A DNA stretch of 39,128 nucleotides from an uncultured Coriobacteriaceae bacterium (GTDB taxonomy: Bacteria > Actinomycetota > Coriobacteriia > Coriobacteriales > Atopobiaceae): assembly GCA_902797175.1 (NCBI GenBank), contig CADBRX010000065.1, positions 1 to 39,128 on the forward strand, read 5' to 3'. The position numbers and the translations under genes are program-made. Positions 1 through 6,934 of the stretch are shown here, piece by piece; the stretch's first letter is position 1, and each line of letters opens with the position of its first letter. Under the pieces are notes generated by a model, which was given only the letters and a program-made list of their open reading frames with translations, searched no databases and was not told where the DNA came from.

Positions 1-1064
1 ATGCCATGGAAGCGCAGGCCGCCGGCATGGTCGGGGCTGGGGATGAAGCCGTTGCCCAGCGTGTACATCTTGCAGAGCGGGGCGGTCTTGCCCGTGTCAG
101 GATAGTCGTAGGCATAGCGGCCGCGGGTGAGGCTGGGGCAGCTGGCGGGCTCAACGGCCACAAAGCGCGTGCTGGGCTTTGCGCCGCTCAGCTTGTCGCG
201 CATGAACGGCGCAATGAGGCCGCCCAGGTTGGAGCCGCCGCCTGCGCAGCCCACCACCACGTCGGGATACTCACCCAGCTGCTCAAAGGCCGTCTCGCAC
301 TCAAGGCCAATGATGGACTGGTGCAACAGCACCTGGTTGAGCACGCTGCCAAGCTGGTAGCGGCCGCGGTTTTCCGGCACGTGCAGTGCACGCTCCACGG
401 CCTCGGAAATGGCGGTGCCGAGCGAGCCCGTGTAGTTGTCGGGGTTCTGGAGCATCTTGCGGCCGATCTCGGTGGTGTCCGAGGGGCTGGGCGTGACCTG
501 GGCGCCAAAGGTCTCCATCACCGAGCGGCGGAAGGGCTTTTGCTCGTAGCTTGCGCGCACCATGAAGACGTCGCACTCCAGGCCAAAGCGCGCGGCCGCC
601 TCGGAGAGGGCCGTGCCCCACTGGCCGGCGCCCGTCTCGGTGGTGATGGTGGAAAGTCCCTGCTCGTAGGCATAGTAGGCCTGCGCGAGGGCCGAGTTGA
701 GCTTGTGGGAGCCGCTGGTGTTGTTGCCCTCAAACTTGTAGTAGATCTTGGCCGGGGTGCCAAGGGCACGCTCCAGGTTGTACGCGCGGCACAGCGGGCT
801 AGGCCGGTAGATCTTGTACATCTCGCGGATGCCCTCGGGGATGGGCGTGTAGCGCGTGTCGTCGTCGAGCTCCTGGCGACAGAGTTCCTCGGCAAAGACG
901 GGCGCTATGTGCACCACCTCGGCCGGCACACCGTTGGGCAAGAGCATGCGCCCAGGCTTTGTGGGCATGTCGGCGCGCAGGTTGTAGTAGCTGGTGGGGA
1001 TCTGGTCCTCACGCAGGTAGATGCGGTACGGGTCCTTCTTGGTGCGGACGTCCTGCTCGGCCAT
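1..1064 (-). CDS. trpB: TrpB2-type tryptophan synthase beta chain (3' end outside window)
   Basis: This PLP-dependent enzyme joins indole to serine to make tryptophan. The visible N-terminal 354 codons carry RPSPLCRAYNLE and then NTSGSHKLNSA, whose lysine is the expected PLP-binding residue. They also carry ETGAGQWGTAL and the glycine-rich phosphate loop GCAGGGSNLGG. The long N-terminal region (about 65 residues before the RPSPL motif) and the YEQKPFRRSVMETFGA stretch fit the TrpB2 subgroup rather than the canonical TrpB1 partner of TrpA. The start is the ATG at 1064-1062, preceded on the minus strand by an AGAAAGGAGG ribosome-binding site. The gene lies directly downstream of a tryptophan T-box leader, which independently supports the tryptophan assignment. 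No trpA is visible; further trp genes could lie beyond the left edge. TrpB2 proteins often salvage indole, but that role here is inference. Confidence 0.93.
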   Translation of the reverse strand, partial: MAEQDVRTKKDPYRIYLREDQIPTSYYNLRADMPTKPGRMLLPNGVPAEVVHIAPVFAEELCRQELDDDTRYTPIPEGIREMYKIYRPSPLCRAYNLERALGTPAKIYYKFEGNNTSGSHKLNSALAQAYYAYEQGLSTITTETGAGQWGTALSEAAARFGLECDVFMVRASYEQKPFRRSVMETFGAQVTPSPSDTTEIGRKMLQNPDNYTGSLGTAISEAVERALHVPENRGRYQLGSVLNQVLLHQSIIGLECETAFEQLGEYPDVVVGCAGGGSNLGGLIAPFMRDKLSGAKPSTRFVAVEPASCPSLTRGRYAYDYPDTGKTAPLCKMYTLGNGFIPSPDHAGGLRFHG

Positions 1065-1123
1065 GGTCGGCCTCCTTTCTGCGCCGTCTGGCGCGTTGAG
1101 GGCGGGCCTGGCCTTTGGCCAAC

Positions 1124-1168
1124 AAAAAAACGCCCGTCCTCGACCTATGGGGGTCTCGAGGACAAGCG
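1124..1168 (-). terminator. T-box attenuator terminator
   Basis: On the minus strand the arms GTCCTCGA (1163-1156) and TCGAGGAC (1143-1136) pair perfectly. They can extend through CGC/GCG around a small internal loop, and the structure is followed by seven T residues (1130-1124). It lies between the T-box core and the trpB ribosome-binding site, the position expected for the OFF-state terminator. Confidence 0.88.
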
Positions 1169-1440
1169 TCTATACGTGTGCACAGACACCTGCGGTGCCA
1201 CCTCGATTAGCGGGCGTGCGCCCGCTCTCTCTGTGGAGGGCCATCACCCTCCTGCCCTATGACGGGGGCCTCCGTCGCGACTTCCACCGCCTTGCGGCAG
1301 CCAACACTGCCAGCGGTTTCTTCGCGCCCTCGGCGGGTCCATTATGCCTGCCAGCTACTGCTCGGATCTCAGCTGCCCGAACTCTCTGTATGCGCCTCAG
1401 CAGGCTTTACTTCCGCCTCATTGGTTTTGGCAACGCTATG
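1124..1440 (-). promoter_or_regulatory. Tryptophan-specific T-box riboswitch upstream of trpB
   Basis: On the minus strand the leader holds the parts of a T-box in order. First is an AGTA-containing specifier-loop 5' side (about 1412-1407) flanked by GGCGG and GCCTGC. Next comes the AGAGAG and GGCAGCTGAGATCC distal Stem I segment (about 1386-1367). GCAGGC then closes the stem, followed by specifier codon TGG at 1341-1339 and A-CCCGCC, which pairs back with GGCGG. The T-box core AGGTGGCACCGCAGG is at 1203-1189, followed by an intrinsic terminator. UGG decodes tryptophan, which matches the downstream trpB. Uncharged tRNA-Trp would stabilise the antiterminator and switch trpB on. A weak promoter candidate is TTGCGC (1485-1480) with TAGACT (1461-1456) at 18-bp spacing. 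Confidence 0.9.
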
Positions 1441-1689
1441 CGGTTGTTGGTGGGCAGTCTACGGGAACGTCCGCACCACGCGCAATTGCGAGAAACAAAG
1501 GCGTTACAAGACAACAGGAAACGATATGGTTTCCTCCTGACGCATGACGAGGACACCACAGCATGCGTCAAACGCAAACTGGAATGCGAAGGAAGCAGGC
1601 AGGATAACGCGTTCATTACCTCATACTGGGAAACAGCAAAGCAACCCACGTGCGCTGACGTTGCGCACAACGCAAAGAAGGGACTTGGC

Positions 1690-2679
1690 ATGGACAAGCT
1701 GCAACTGGGCAAGAGCGACCTGTACGTCAGCCCCGTCGGCCTGGGATGCATGAGTTTCTCCCACGCCTCCGGCGACCCCACCGACGACGACGTGGCCATC
1801 GAGATGCTGCGTGCCGCTCACGAGATCGGCTATGACTTCTACGACACGGCTGAGGCCTACGTGGGCGTGAAGGCCGACGGCACCATCTCGTACAACGAGG
1901 AGCTGGTGGGAAAGGCCATCAAAGACTTCCGAGACGAGGTGGTCATCGCCACCAAGATGGGCGTGCACCACGATGCTAACAACAACCTGGTGCTGGACAG
2001 CCGCCCCGAGGTCATCCGCGCGAGCTGCGAGGAGAGCCTCCGCAAGCTGGGCATCGACTGCATCGACCTCTACTACCAGCACCGCATTGACCCAAAGGTG
2101 GAGCCCGAGGTGGTCGCCGAGGAGTTTGGCAAGCTCATCGCCGAGGGCAAGATCCGCGCGTGGGGCATCTCCGAGACCACCGAGGAGTACCTGCGTCGCG
2201 CTCACGCCGTGACCCCCGTCACCGCCATCGAGAACCGCTACTCCATGATGGCCCGCTGGCACGAGGGCATCTTCCCCACCTGCGTCGAGCTGGGCATCTC
2301 CTACGTCGCCTTCTCCCCCATGGCCAACGGCTTCCTCACTGGCGCCTACAACCCCAACACCAAGTTCGAGGGCAAGCAGGACTTCCGCGAGGGCATGCCG
2401 CAGTACACCGAGGAGGGCTACGCCAAGGCTAAGGACCTGCTTGATCTGCTCCACGCCATGGCCGACGAGAAGGGCTGCACCATGGGCCAGCTGAGCCTCG
2501 CGTGGATGATCAACAAGGACCCGCACATCATCCCCATCCCTGGCACCCGCAAGCTGGAGCGCCTGCGCGAGAACTTTGGCGCGGCGAGTGTGCCCATGAC
2601 AGCGGAAGAGATCGCCACCATTGACGCAAAGCTCGACACGATGAGCTTCGACGTGTTTGGCGGCCACGCAGCAAAGTAA
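1690..2679 (+). CDS. Aldo/keto reductase
   Basis: This is a 329-residue NADPH-type aldo/keto reductase with a TIM-barrel fold, close to the family's usual 310-340 residues. The catalytic tetrad is intact: D52 and Y57 in FYDTAEAY, K89 in IATK and H131 in LYYQH. The late motif IPIPGTRKLERLREN matches the cofactor-binding region of the family. The ATG at 1690 is preceded by AAGAAGGGAC and starts the typical MDKLQLGKSDLYVSPVGLG; a longer reading from 1021 would run through the T-box DNA and is rejected. The gene is divergent from trpB across about 600 bp and is followed by a convergent membrane-protein operon. The physiological substrate cannot be read from sequence. Confidence 0.92.
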   Translation: MDKLQLGKSDLYVSPVGLGCMSFSHASGDPTDDDVAIEMLRAAHEIGYDFYDTAEAYVGVKADGTISYNEELVGKAIKDFRDEVVIATKMGVHHDANNNLVLDSRPEVIRASCEESLRKLGIDCIDLYYQHRIDPKVEPEVVAEEFGKLIAEGKIRAWGISETTEEYLRRAHAVTPVTAIENRYSMMARWHEGIFPTCVELGISYVAFSPMANGFLTGAYNPNTKFEGKQDFREGMPQYTEEGYAKAKDLLDLLHAMADEKGCTMGQLSLAWMINKDPHIIPIPGTRKLERLRENFGAASVPMTAEEIATIDAKLDTMSFDVFGGHAAK

Positions 2680-2734
2680 CGATCACGGAACAAAACTCAG
2701 GCAAGTCGCACTTTCAGCAGAACGGCAGTCCAAA

Positions 2735-2820
2735 AGACCCACGAAAGGTGGGTTGAACGGGAAGCAATCGATCCTAAATGGTCGATAAGCTCCGGTTTGA
2801 CCCACCCTTCGTGGGTCGAT
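2735..2820. terminator. Nested inverted repeats, probable bidirectional terminator
   Basis: Two small hairpins lie here: ACCCAC-GAAAG-GTGGGT (2737-2753) and GACCCAC-CCTTC-GTGGGTC (2799-2817). Each is also nearly the reverse complement of the other, so the block can fold as two hairpins or as one long stem. An ATCGATCC/GGTCGAT pair sits between them. The block separates the ends of two convergent genes, as expected for a shared terminator, but there is no strong T-tract. Confidence 0.55.
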
Positions 2821-2842
2821 TCGTTCAAGGTGTGCGTGCGCC

Positions 2843-3535
2843 TTATCTCATCGCACGAGGTAGATGCCCAGAACCTGAATCATCCTTGCGTTTGCGACGA
2901 CTCAGCCGCTCACGAAGGAGGTAGGTAACCCCGGCAACGAGCGTGGCAATCGCGGTCCAGCGGGCAAAGGAAAGCACCAGCGGCGTCTGGAAGTCCACGG
3001 CAGCAAACTGCACCTGTCCCAGCAGGTAGGCAGGCAGTCCTAGATTCATGAATGACCACACGCCGTAGCAGGCAACGAGGTCCCATGCCAAGCGGCAAGC
3101 CCACAGGGATCTTGCAGACATGCGACGAGGGAGTCTCATGTGCAGGCCGGCATGGACGAAGGCGAGAACAAAGGCCCAGTACGAGCAGATCATGTGGACA
3201 CGCCGCGCCCAGGCCGCCCCTGGCAGCGCCGGCAAAAAGCCAAAGACGTGCTTGGAGAGAACGAGGCTGCTCGCGGCGAGACCCACGATGCAGCCCACGA
3301 GCAAGGCCATGGTAACCAGCTGCGCCGTCTGAAGTGCATTGCGGCGCCGGCGCAATACGGCAACGATCCATCGCCTGTTGAGCACAATGTGAGTGGTAAC
3401 CAGTACAAAGAGCGCGATGCCAAACCACTCGTGGGGAGCTTCTTGAACGATCGCCGTCGCCATGAGTGCAACCATGACTGCAGCCATCGCCGCGTCCACC
3501 ACGGTCTTTGCATGTCGCTTTCGTTGAGCGCTCAT
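2843..3535 (-). CDS. DUF4405-like integral membrane protein
   Basis: This is a 230-residue protein with about six hydrophobic segments and a basic C-terminus (RERLSRRKRK). Histidines sit inside or beside the helices: HEWFGI and TTHIVLN near residues 35-50, and RRVHMICSYW, FVHAGLHM near 115-135. Such paired His residues are typical of di-haem cytochrome b-like DUF4405 proteins, so haem binding and membrane electron transfer are plausible but inferred. The start is the ATG at 3535, which overlaps the kptA stop in an ATGA arrangement and has AAAGGATG upstream. A longer reading to 3595 would overlap kptA further without its own ribosome-binding site. It is the third gene of a LysR-kptA-DUF4405 operon. 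Confidence 0.75.
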   Translation of the reverse strand: MSAQRKRHAKTVVDAAMAAVMVALMATAIVQEAPHEWFGIALFVLVTTHIVLNRRWIVAVLRRRRNALQTAQLVTMALLVGCIVGLAASSLVLSKHVFGFLPALPGAAWARRVHMICSYWAFVLAFVHAGLHMRLPRRMSARSLWACRLAWDLVACYGVWSFMNLGLPAYLLGQVQFAAVDFQTPLVLSFARWTAIATLVAGVTYLLRERLSRRKRKDDSGSGHLPRAMR

Positions 3536-4101
3536 GAGCGTGTCATCCTTTCTATTTGCGACAGATATTGCGGAGGAACGCGGTCTGCCAGCCACGTGCT
3601 GTCATTGCCTGCATAAAACGCAACCCCATCGCGCGCCGCCGCTGCTGCGTCCACGCGCAGGATGATCGTCTGCCCGCCATGGCGCGTGCCAACCTGCTGT
3701 GCCGTCTCCACATCGGCAGAGAGGTGCACGACCTGCCGCCCCATGGGAAGCAGGCCGTCTGCCATGATGGAATCCACGTTTTTCTCTGCCGTACCGTGAT
3801 ACAGCACGGCGGGTGGCTCCGCCTTCTGGTATTCGACCCTAAGCGGTATGGAATGCCCGTAGCGCGCCCTGATGCGCCCGCCCTCGACGGCAAAGCGCTG
3901 CTTGGTGCCATGCTCCACAACCTGCATGACGTCTTCCTCGGTGATTTGCCTGGGCCATCCCCCGCGTCGATTGAGCGCATCGATGAGCACGCGGAGCTCC
4001 ACACTCCCATCTGGGGCCAGCGAAATACCCAGGCGTTCAGGACGATGTCTCAGCGCCTTTGACATAGCCTTGCTCAGGCTGACGTAGTTCAGCTCGCCCA
4101 T
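3532..4101 (-). CDS. kptA: RNA 2'-phosphotransferase KptA/Tpt1
   Basis: This 189-residue enzyme family transfers the 2'-phosphate of an RNA splice junction to NAD+, yielding ADP-ribose 1''-2''-cyclic phosphate. The N-terminal winged-helix part contains SKAMSKALRHRPERLGI and the segment IRARYGHSIPLR. The ADP-ribosyltransferase part contains LYHGTAEKNVDSI, the HLS of VVHLSADVETA, and the GQTIILRVDAAAA strand. These are the recognisable Tpt1 motifs and the length is typical. Bacteria generally lack the tRNA splicing that makes its eukaryotic substrate, so its role here is unknown. It starts 11 bp after the end of the LysR gene and overlaps the next gene by 4 bp, so it is translationally coupled in one operon. 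Confidence 0.92.
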   Translation of the reverse strand: MGELNYVSLSKAMSKALRHRPERLGISLAPDGSVELRVLIDALNRRGGWPRQITEEDVMQVVEHGTKQRFAVEGGRIRARYGHSIPLRVEYQKAEPPAVLYHGTAEKNVDSIMADGLLPMGRQVVHLSADVETAQQVGTRHGGQTIILRVDAAAAARDGVAFYAGNDSTWLADRVPPQYLSQIERMTRS

Positions 4102-4112
4102 TGCGCGCCTCC

Positions 4113-4952
4113 CTAGGCTGTCGCGAGGTCGAACAGTGCCCGTATGCGCTCTGGCGCGTCCTTGCGCACGCAGAGCCAGAAGGTCACGTGCGCTTCATCG
4201 TCCGTGATGGGAATGGCGCGACGCGACTCGTGGCCGCTCGTGTTCTCAGGCGCGTTGGTGGTAAACGTCAGCAGATTGGATGTGCGCACCTGCTGCAGAA
4301 AGATCGTGCGGTCTGGCTGCACCACAAACTGCGCGAAGGGCATCATGCGCTCGTGCACCTCGTGCCAAAAGCCGATGCCGCCATACACCAGAAAGGTCAT
4401 GCCGTCGAGCTCGGAAAACGTCAGCTCGTCGCGCCCATAGAGCACATGTCCGCTGGGCACGTTGGCATAGAGATCCTCGTGCATGAAAGTCTTCGAGCAG
4501 ATGGTGGGGATGCGCACTTCATGAGCCATCACGACAAGGTCGCAAGAGCCATTGATAAGGCGAGCCTCGGCCTCTCGTTCGCTGACGATATCCGGCTCGA
4601 GTATCTCGGTCGGGTACTGCTCCAAGATGAGCGAGCTAAGCCGCCATGTGGGAGCGGGAGCTACGCTTGCCACGCGCACGGTGCGCTCGCGCTTTGCCAG
4701 CGCACCGAAATCATCGCGGAGCCTGCGCTCCTCTGCCAAGATGAGCCGCGCGTGATCAAGCGCCAAACGCCCCGCTGCATTGAGACTCATGGAATTGCGC
4801 GTGCGGTCAAAGAGCGACTGTCCAAGGTCTTCTTCAAGACGTTTGAGCGAGCGCGAGAGCGCTGACTGCGAGAGATGCAGGTGCTCCGCCGCTGTCTGCA
4901 ACGTCCCATATTGCGCAACCATATCAAGCTGTCGTAGCTGCTCAAGCTCCAT
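4113..4952 (-). CDS. LysR-family transcriptional regulator
   Basis: This is a 279-residue regulator. The N-terminal winged helix-turn-helix is clear (YGTLQTAAEHLHLSQSALSRSLKRLEEDLGQSLFDR, about residues 13-47). A periplasmic-binding-like effector domain follows from about residue 90. The ATG at 4952 has GAAGGAGC eight bases upstream; a reading from 5003 would add an atypical N-terminus. It heads the operon with kptA and the DUF4405 gene and is divergent from a short-chain dehydrogenase, the usual arrangement in which a LysR protein controls both itself and the neighbour. The ligand is unknown. Confidence 0.92.
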   Translation of the reverse strand: MELEQLRQLDMVAQYGTLQTAAEHLHLSQSALSRSLKRLEEDLGQSLFDRTRNSMSLNAAGRLALDHARLILAEERRLRDDFGALAKRERTVRVASVAPAPTWRLSSLILEQYPTEILEPDIVSEREAEARLINGSCDLVVMAHEVRIPTICSKTFMHEDLYANVPSGHVLYGRDELTFSELDGMTFLVYGGIGFWHEVHERMMPFAQFVVQPDRTIFLQQVRTSNLLTFTTNAPENTSGHESRRAIPITDDEAHVTFWLCVRKDAPERIRALFDLATA

Positions 4953-4967
4953 ACGGGCTCCTTCAGT

Positions 4968-4982
4968 TTGCGTTCTGTGCAA
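4968..4982. promoter_or_regulatory. Candidate LysR-binding box
   Basis: TTGC-N7-GCAA forms a perfect dyad that satisfies the T-N11-A pattern of LysR sites. It lies 15 bp upstream of the LysR start in the 131-bp divergent region shared with the dehydrogenase. A second, wider TTTGCG (4967-4972) / CGCAAA (4994-4999) pair overlaps it. Binding is inferred. Confidence 0.45.
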
Positions 4983-5083
4983 TCTGACTCTATCGCAAAG
5001 CAATGTACATCCGCAAGCTATACCTGCATACTAGTCACCAAGGAAGCGAAGCGTCAGTAGGACGCAAAACGAAAGGGGACATC

Positions 5084-5920
5084 ATGGCAAAGACGTGGTT
5101 CATCACCGGTTGCTCCGAGGGCGGCATTGGCGAGGGCATCGCCCGCGCGGTGCTTGAGGCTGGCTACAACGCGGTCGTGACCGCCCGCACCACCGCCAAG
5201 GTTGAGGGCATCGTGGCCGACTACCCCGACGCCGCCCTTGCCGTGGCGCTCGACCTCACCCAGCAGGATTCCATCGACGCCGCATACGACGCGGCCATCG
5301 CCAAGTTTGGCCAGGTAGATGTGCTCGTCAACAACGCGGGCTACTGCTACCGCTCCTCCGTGGAGGAGGCCGATCCCGCAGGCGTCCAGGCGATGTTTGA
5401 CGCCAACTTCTTTGGCATGGTCGCCATGATCAAGAAGGTCCTGCCCGGCATGCGCGAGCGTCGTAACGGGGCCATCGTCAACGTGAGCTCCATCGGCGCG
5501 GTGCGCACGGGCGCCGCCTCAGGCTACTACGCCGCCACCAAGGCAGCCGTTGAGCTCATGACCGAGGGCCTGCGCGCCGAGGTCGCGCCCCTTGGCATCA
5601 AGGCTATGATCGTGGAGCCGGGCGCCTTCCGCACGCACTTCTACGACACCTCGCTCAAGGGCTCTGACAACACCGTGGGCGACTACGCCGAGACCGCCCA
5701 CAAGCGCTCCGTCGCCCAAAACGTCAACACCCGCCAGCAGCCGGGTGACCCCTTGAAGGCTGGCTATCCCATCATCAAGGCCGTCGAGGCTGACGATACC
5801 CCACTTCGCCTCTACCTGGGCTCTGACGCCCTGGCTGCCGTACGCGGCGCGCTTAACGCCCGCCTTGAGGAGCTGGAGAAGTGGGCCGAGGTCTCCAAGA
5901 CCACAGACTTCGACGCCTAG
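5084..5920 (+). CDS. Short-chain dehydrogenase/reductase (SDR)
   Basis: This is a 278-residue classical SDR. The Rossmann cofactor motif is TGCSEGGIG (residues 8-16). NNAGYCYRSS follows strand 4, NVSSIGA provides the catalytic serine region, and YYAATKAA is the YxxxK active site. EPGAFRTHFYDTSL is the substrate loop. The ATG at 5084 follows GAAAGGGGAC. The fold shows NAD(P)-dependent oxidation or reduction of an alcohol or ketone, but not the substrate. It is divergent from the LysR gene and probably its target. Confidence 0.92.
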   Translation: MAKTWFITGCSEGGIGEGIARAVLEAGYNAVVTARTTAKVEGIVADYPDAALAVALDLTQQDSIDAAYDAAIAKFGQVDVLVNNAGYCYRSSVEEADPAGVQAMFDANFFGMVAMIKKVLPGMRERRNGAIVNVSSIGAVRTGAASGYYAATKAAVELMTEGLRAEVAPLGIKAMIVEPGAFRTHFYDTSLKGSDNTVGDYAETAHKRSVAQNVNTRQQPGDPLKAGYPIIKAVEADDTPLRLYLGSDALAAVRGALNARLEELEKWAEVSKTTDFDA

Positions 5921-5952
5921 GCACTCTTTTACCGCGATACAAGAGCACATCT

Positions 5953-5989
5953 GCCCCGTTTGACATGAACGCCTCATGTCAAACGGGGC
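5953..5989 (+). terminator. Hairpin after the SDR gene
   Basis: Perfect 16-bp arms (5953-5968 and 5974-5989) enclose a 5-base loop, 33 bp after the SDR stop codon. No T-tract follows, so termination is likely but not certain. The upper stem contains the half-site TGACATGA, which recurs in the dyad at 6025-6043. Confidence 0.6.
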
Positions 5990-6024
5990 AATTAGCCTTG
6001 AAATCGGCTCGGATCAGCTGAAAT

Positions 6025-6043
6025 GACATGAGCTGCTCATGTC
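6025..6043. promoter_or_regulatory. Dyad GACATGAG-CTG-CTCATGTC, candidate operator
   Basis: This is an 8-bp perfect inverted repeat about 80 bp upstream of the RpiR-type regulator start. It carries the same GACATGA half-site as the hairpin just before it. Its position suits an autoregulatory operator; this is inference. Confidence 0.4.
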
Positions 6044-6121
6044 CACTCATCCACTGGTTGATTCATAATCAGTTTTGGGACCTCCAGAGAAGCTCAAGAC
6101 CCATCAAAGAAGTAGGTAGAA

Positions 6122-6889
6122 GTGATCTATGACAGGCTGCGGGTTACCCTGCTCACCGAGCTCATGACCCAGAAAGATGACTCGGCATATGCCGAGATAG
6201 CCCGCTATCTGCTGAGCCATAACTCGGAACAAGGCGAGCTCTCAATCAAAGAGATAGCACAAGCCTGTCACGTGGGCACAGGAACCGTCTCCCGCTTTGC
6301 CAAGGATGTGGGATTTGCAAGCTTTGCAGACCTCAGAGAGACATGCGAGCACAACCGAAACGTCTTTGATGTCGCGGCAGGCAATTCTCTATCAGAGCGC
6401 ACGGAGGGGCTCGCGCGCCACATCGCCCTTTCGGTCGCACAGGCAGCGGCGAGCATCAATGGCAACATGCTCAGGCAGCTCGTTGACGACCTTCGCTCGT
6501 TCGAAAAGGTTAGTGCCTATGGGTTGCTCAAGGCCCAGGCAGCAGCAGTCGACCTGCAGGTGGACCTCCTCATGCAGGGAAAGCAGATCAGTACCTGCGC
6601 GACTCCCGCCGAGCAGGCCCAGCGTATCGCCTCCGCACAATCTGACGAGCTCATCTTGATCTTCTCGTATACCGGCACGTACTTTGAAGGCAGCAGCCTA
6701 CTCGAATCACTCAGGCGTCCCAACCGTCCACGCATCTGGATGATTTGTGGCCAGGGAGAGGATATTCCCGCCTTTGTGCACAACCGCTTGCTCTTCTCGT
6801 CTGACCACTCCCAGTTTGGCCATCCCTACCAGCTCGAATGCATCGCTGACATCATCGCCCAGGAATATGCGGCAGCCGTGGCGCACTGA
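6122..6889 (+). CDS. MurR/RpiR-family transcriptional regulator
   Basis: This is a 255-residue regulator. The N-terminal helix-turn-helix reads LSIKEIAQACHVGTGTVSRFAKDVGFASFADLRE (about residues 40-73), the signature of the RpiR family. A C-terminal SIS-like domain (about 110-250) would sense a phosphosugar, but its loops are not canonical: SAYGLLKAQ and SYTGTYFE replace the usual GxGxS and SxSGxTxE. The start is taken as the GTG at 6122, which gives the usual MIYDRLR N-terminus; the upstream AAGAAGTAGG is a weak ribosome-binding site. A 6-phospho-beta-glucosidase gene lies about 1.4 kb away and is the most plausible target pathway, though this is not demonstrated. Confidence 0.88.
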   Translation: MIYDRLRVTLLTELMTQKDDSAYAEIARYLLSHNSEQGELSIKEIAQACHVGTGTVSRFAKDVGFASFADLRETCEHNRNVFDVAAGNSLSERTEGLARHIALSVAQAAASINGNMLRQLVDDLRSFEKVSAYGLLKAQAAAVDLQVDLLMQGKQISTCATPAEQAQRIASAQSDELILIFSYTGTYFEGSSLLESLRRPNRPRIWMICGQGEDIPAFVHNRLLFSSDHSQFGHPYQLECIADIIAQEYAAAVAH

Positions 6890-6934
6890 CGTGCGTCCAC
6901 GGCTGAGATTAGGCGATTTGTCCCTCGACCTGGG

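Noticed and set aside
6-1262. A 418-codon open frame on the plus strand
   Set aside because: It lies opposite trpB and its T-box; the minus-strand gene has conserved motifs and a ribosome-binding site.
1021-1689. N-terminal extension of the AKR gene to 552 residues
   Set aside because: The extension translates the T-box leader and has no AKR similarity; the ATG at 1690 has a ribosome-binding site and the family's usual N-terminus.
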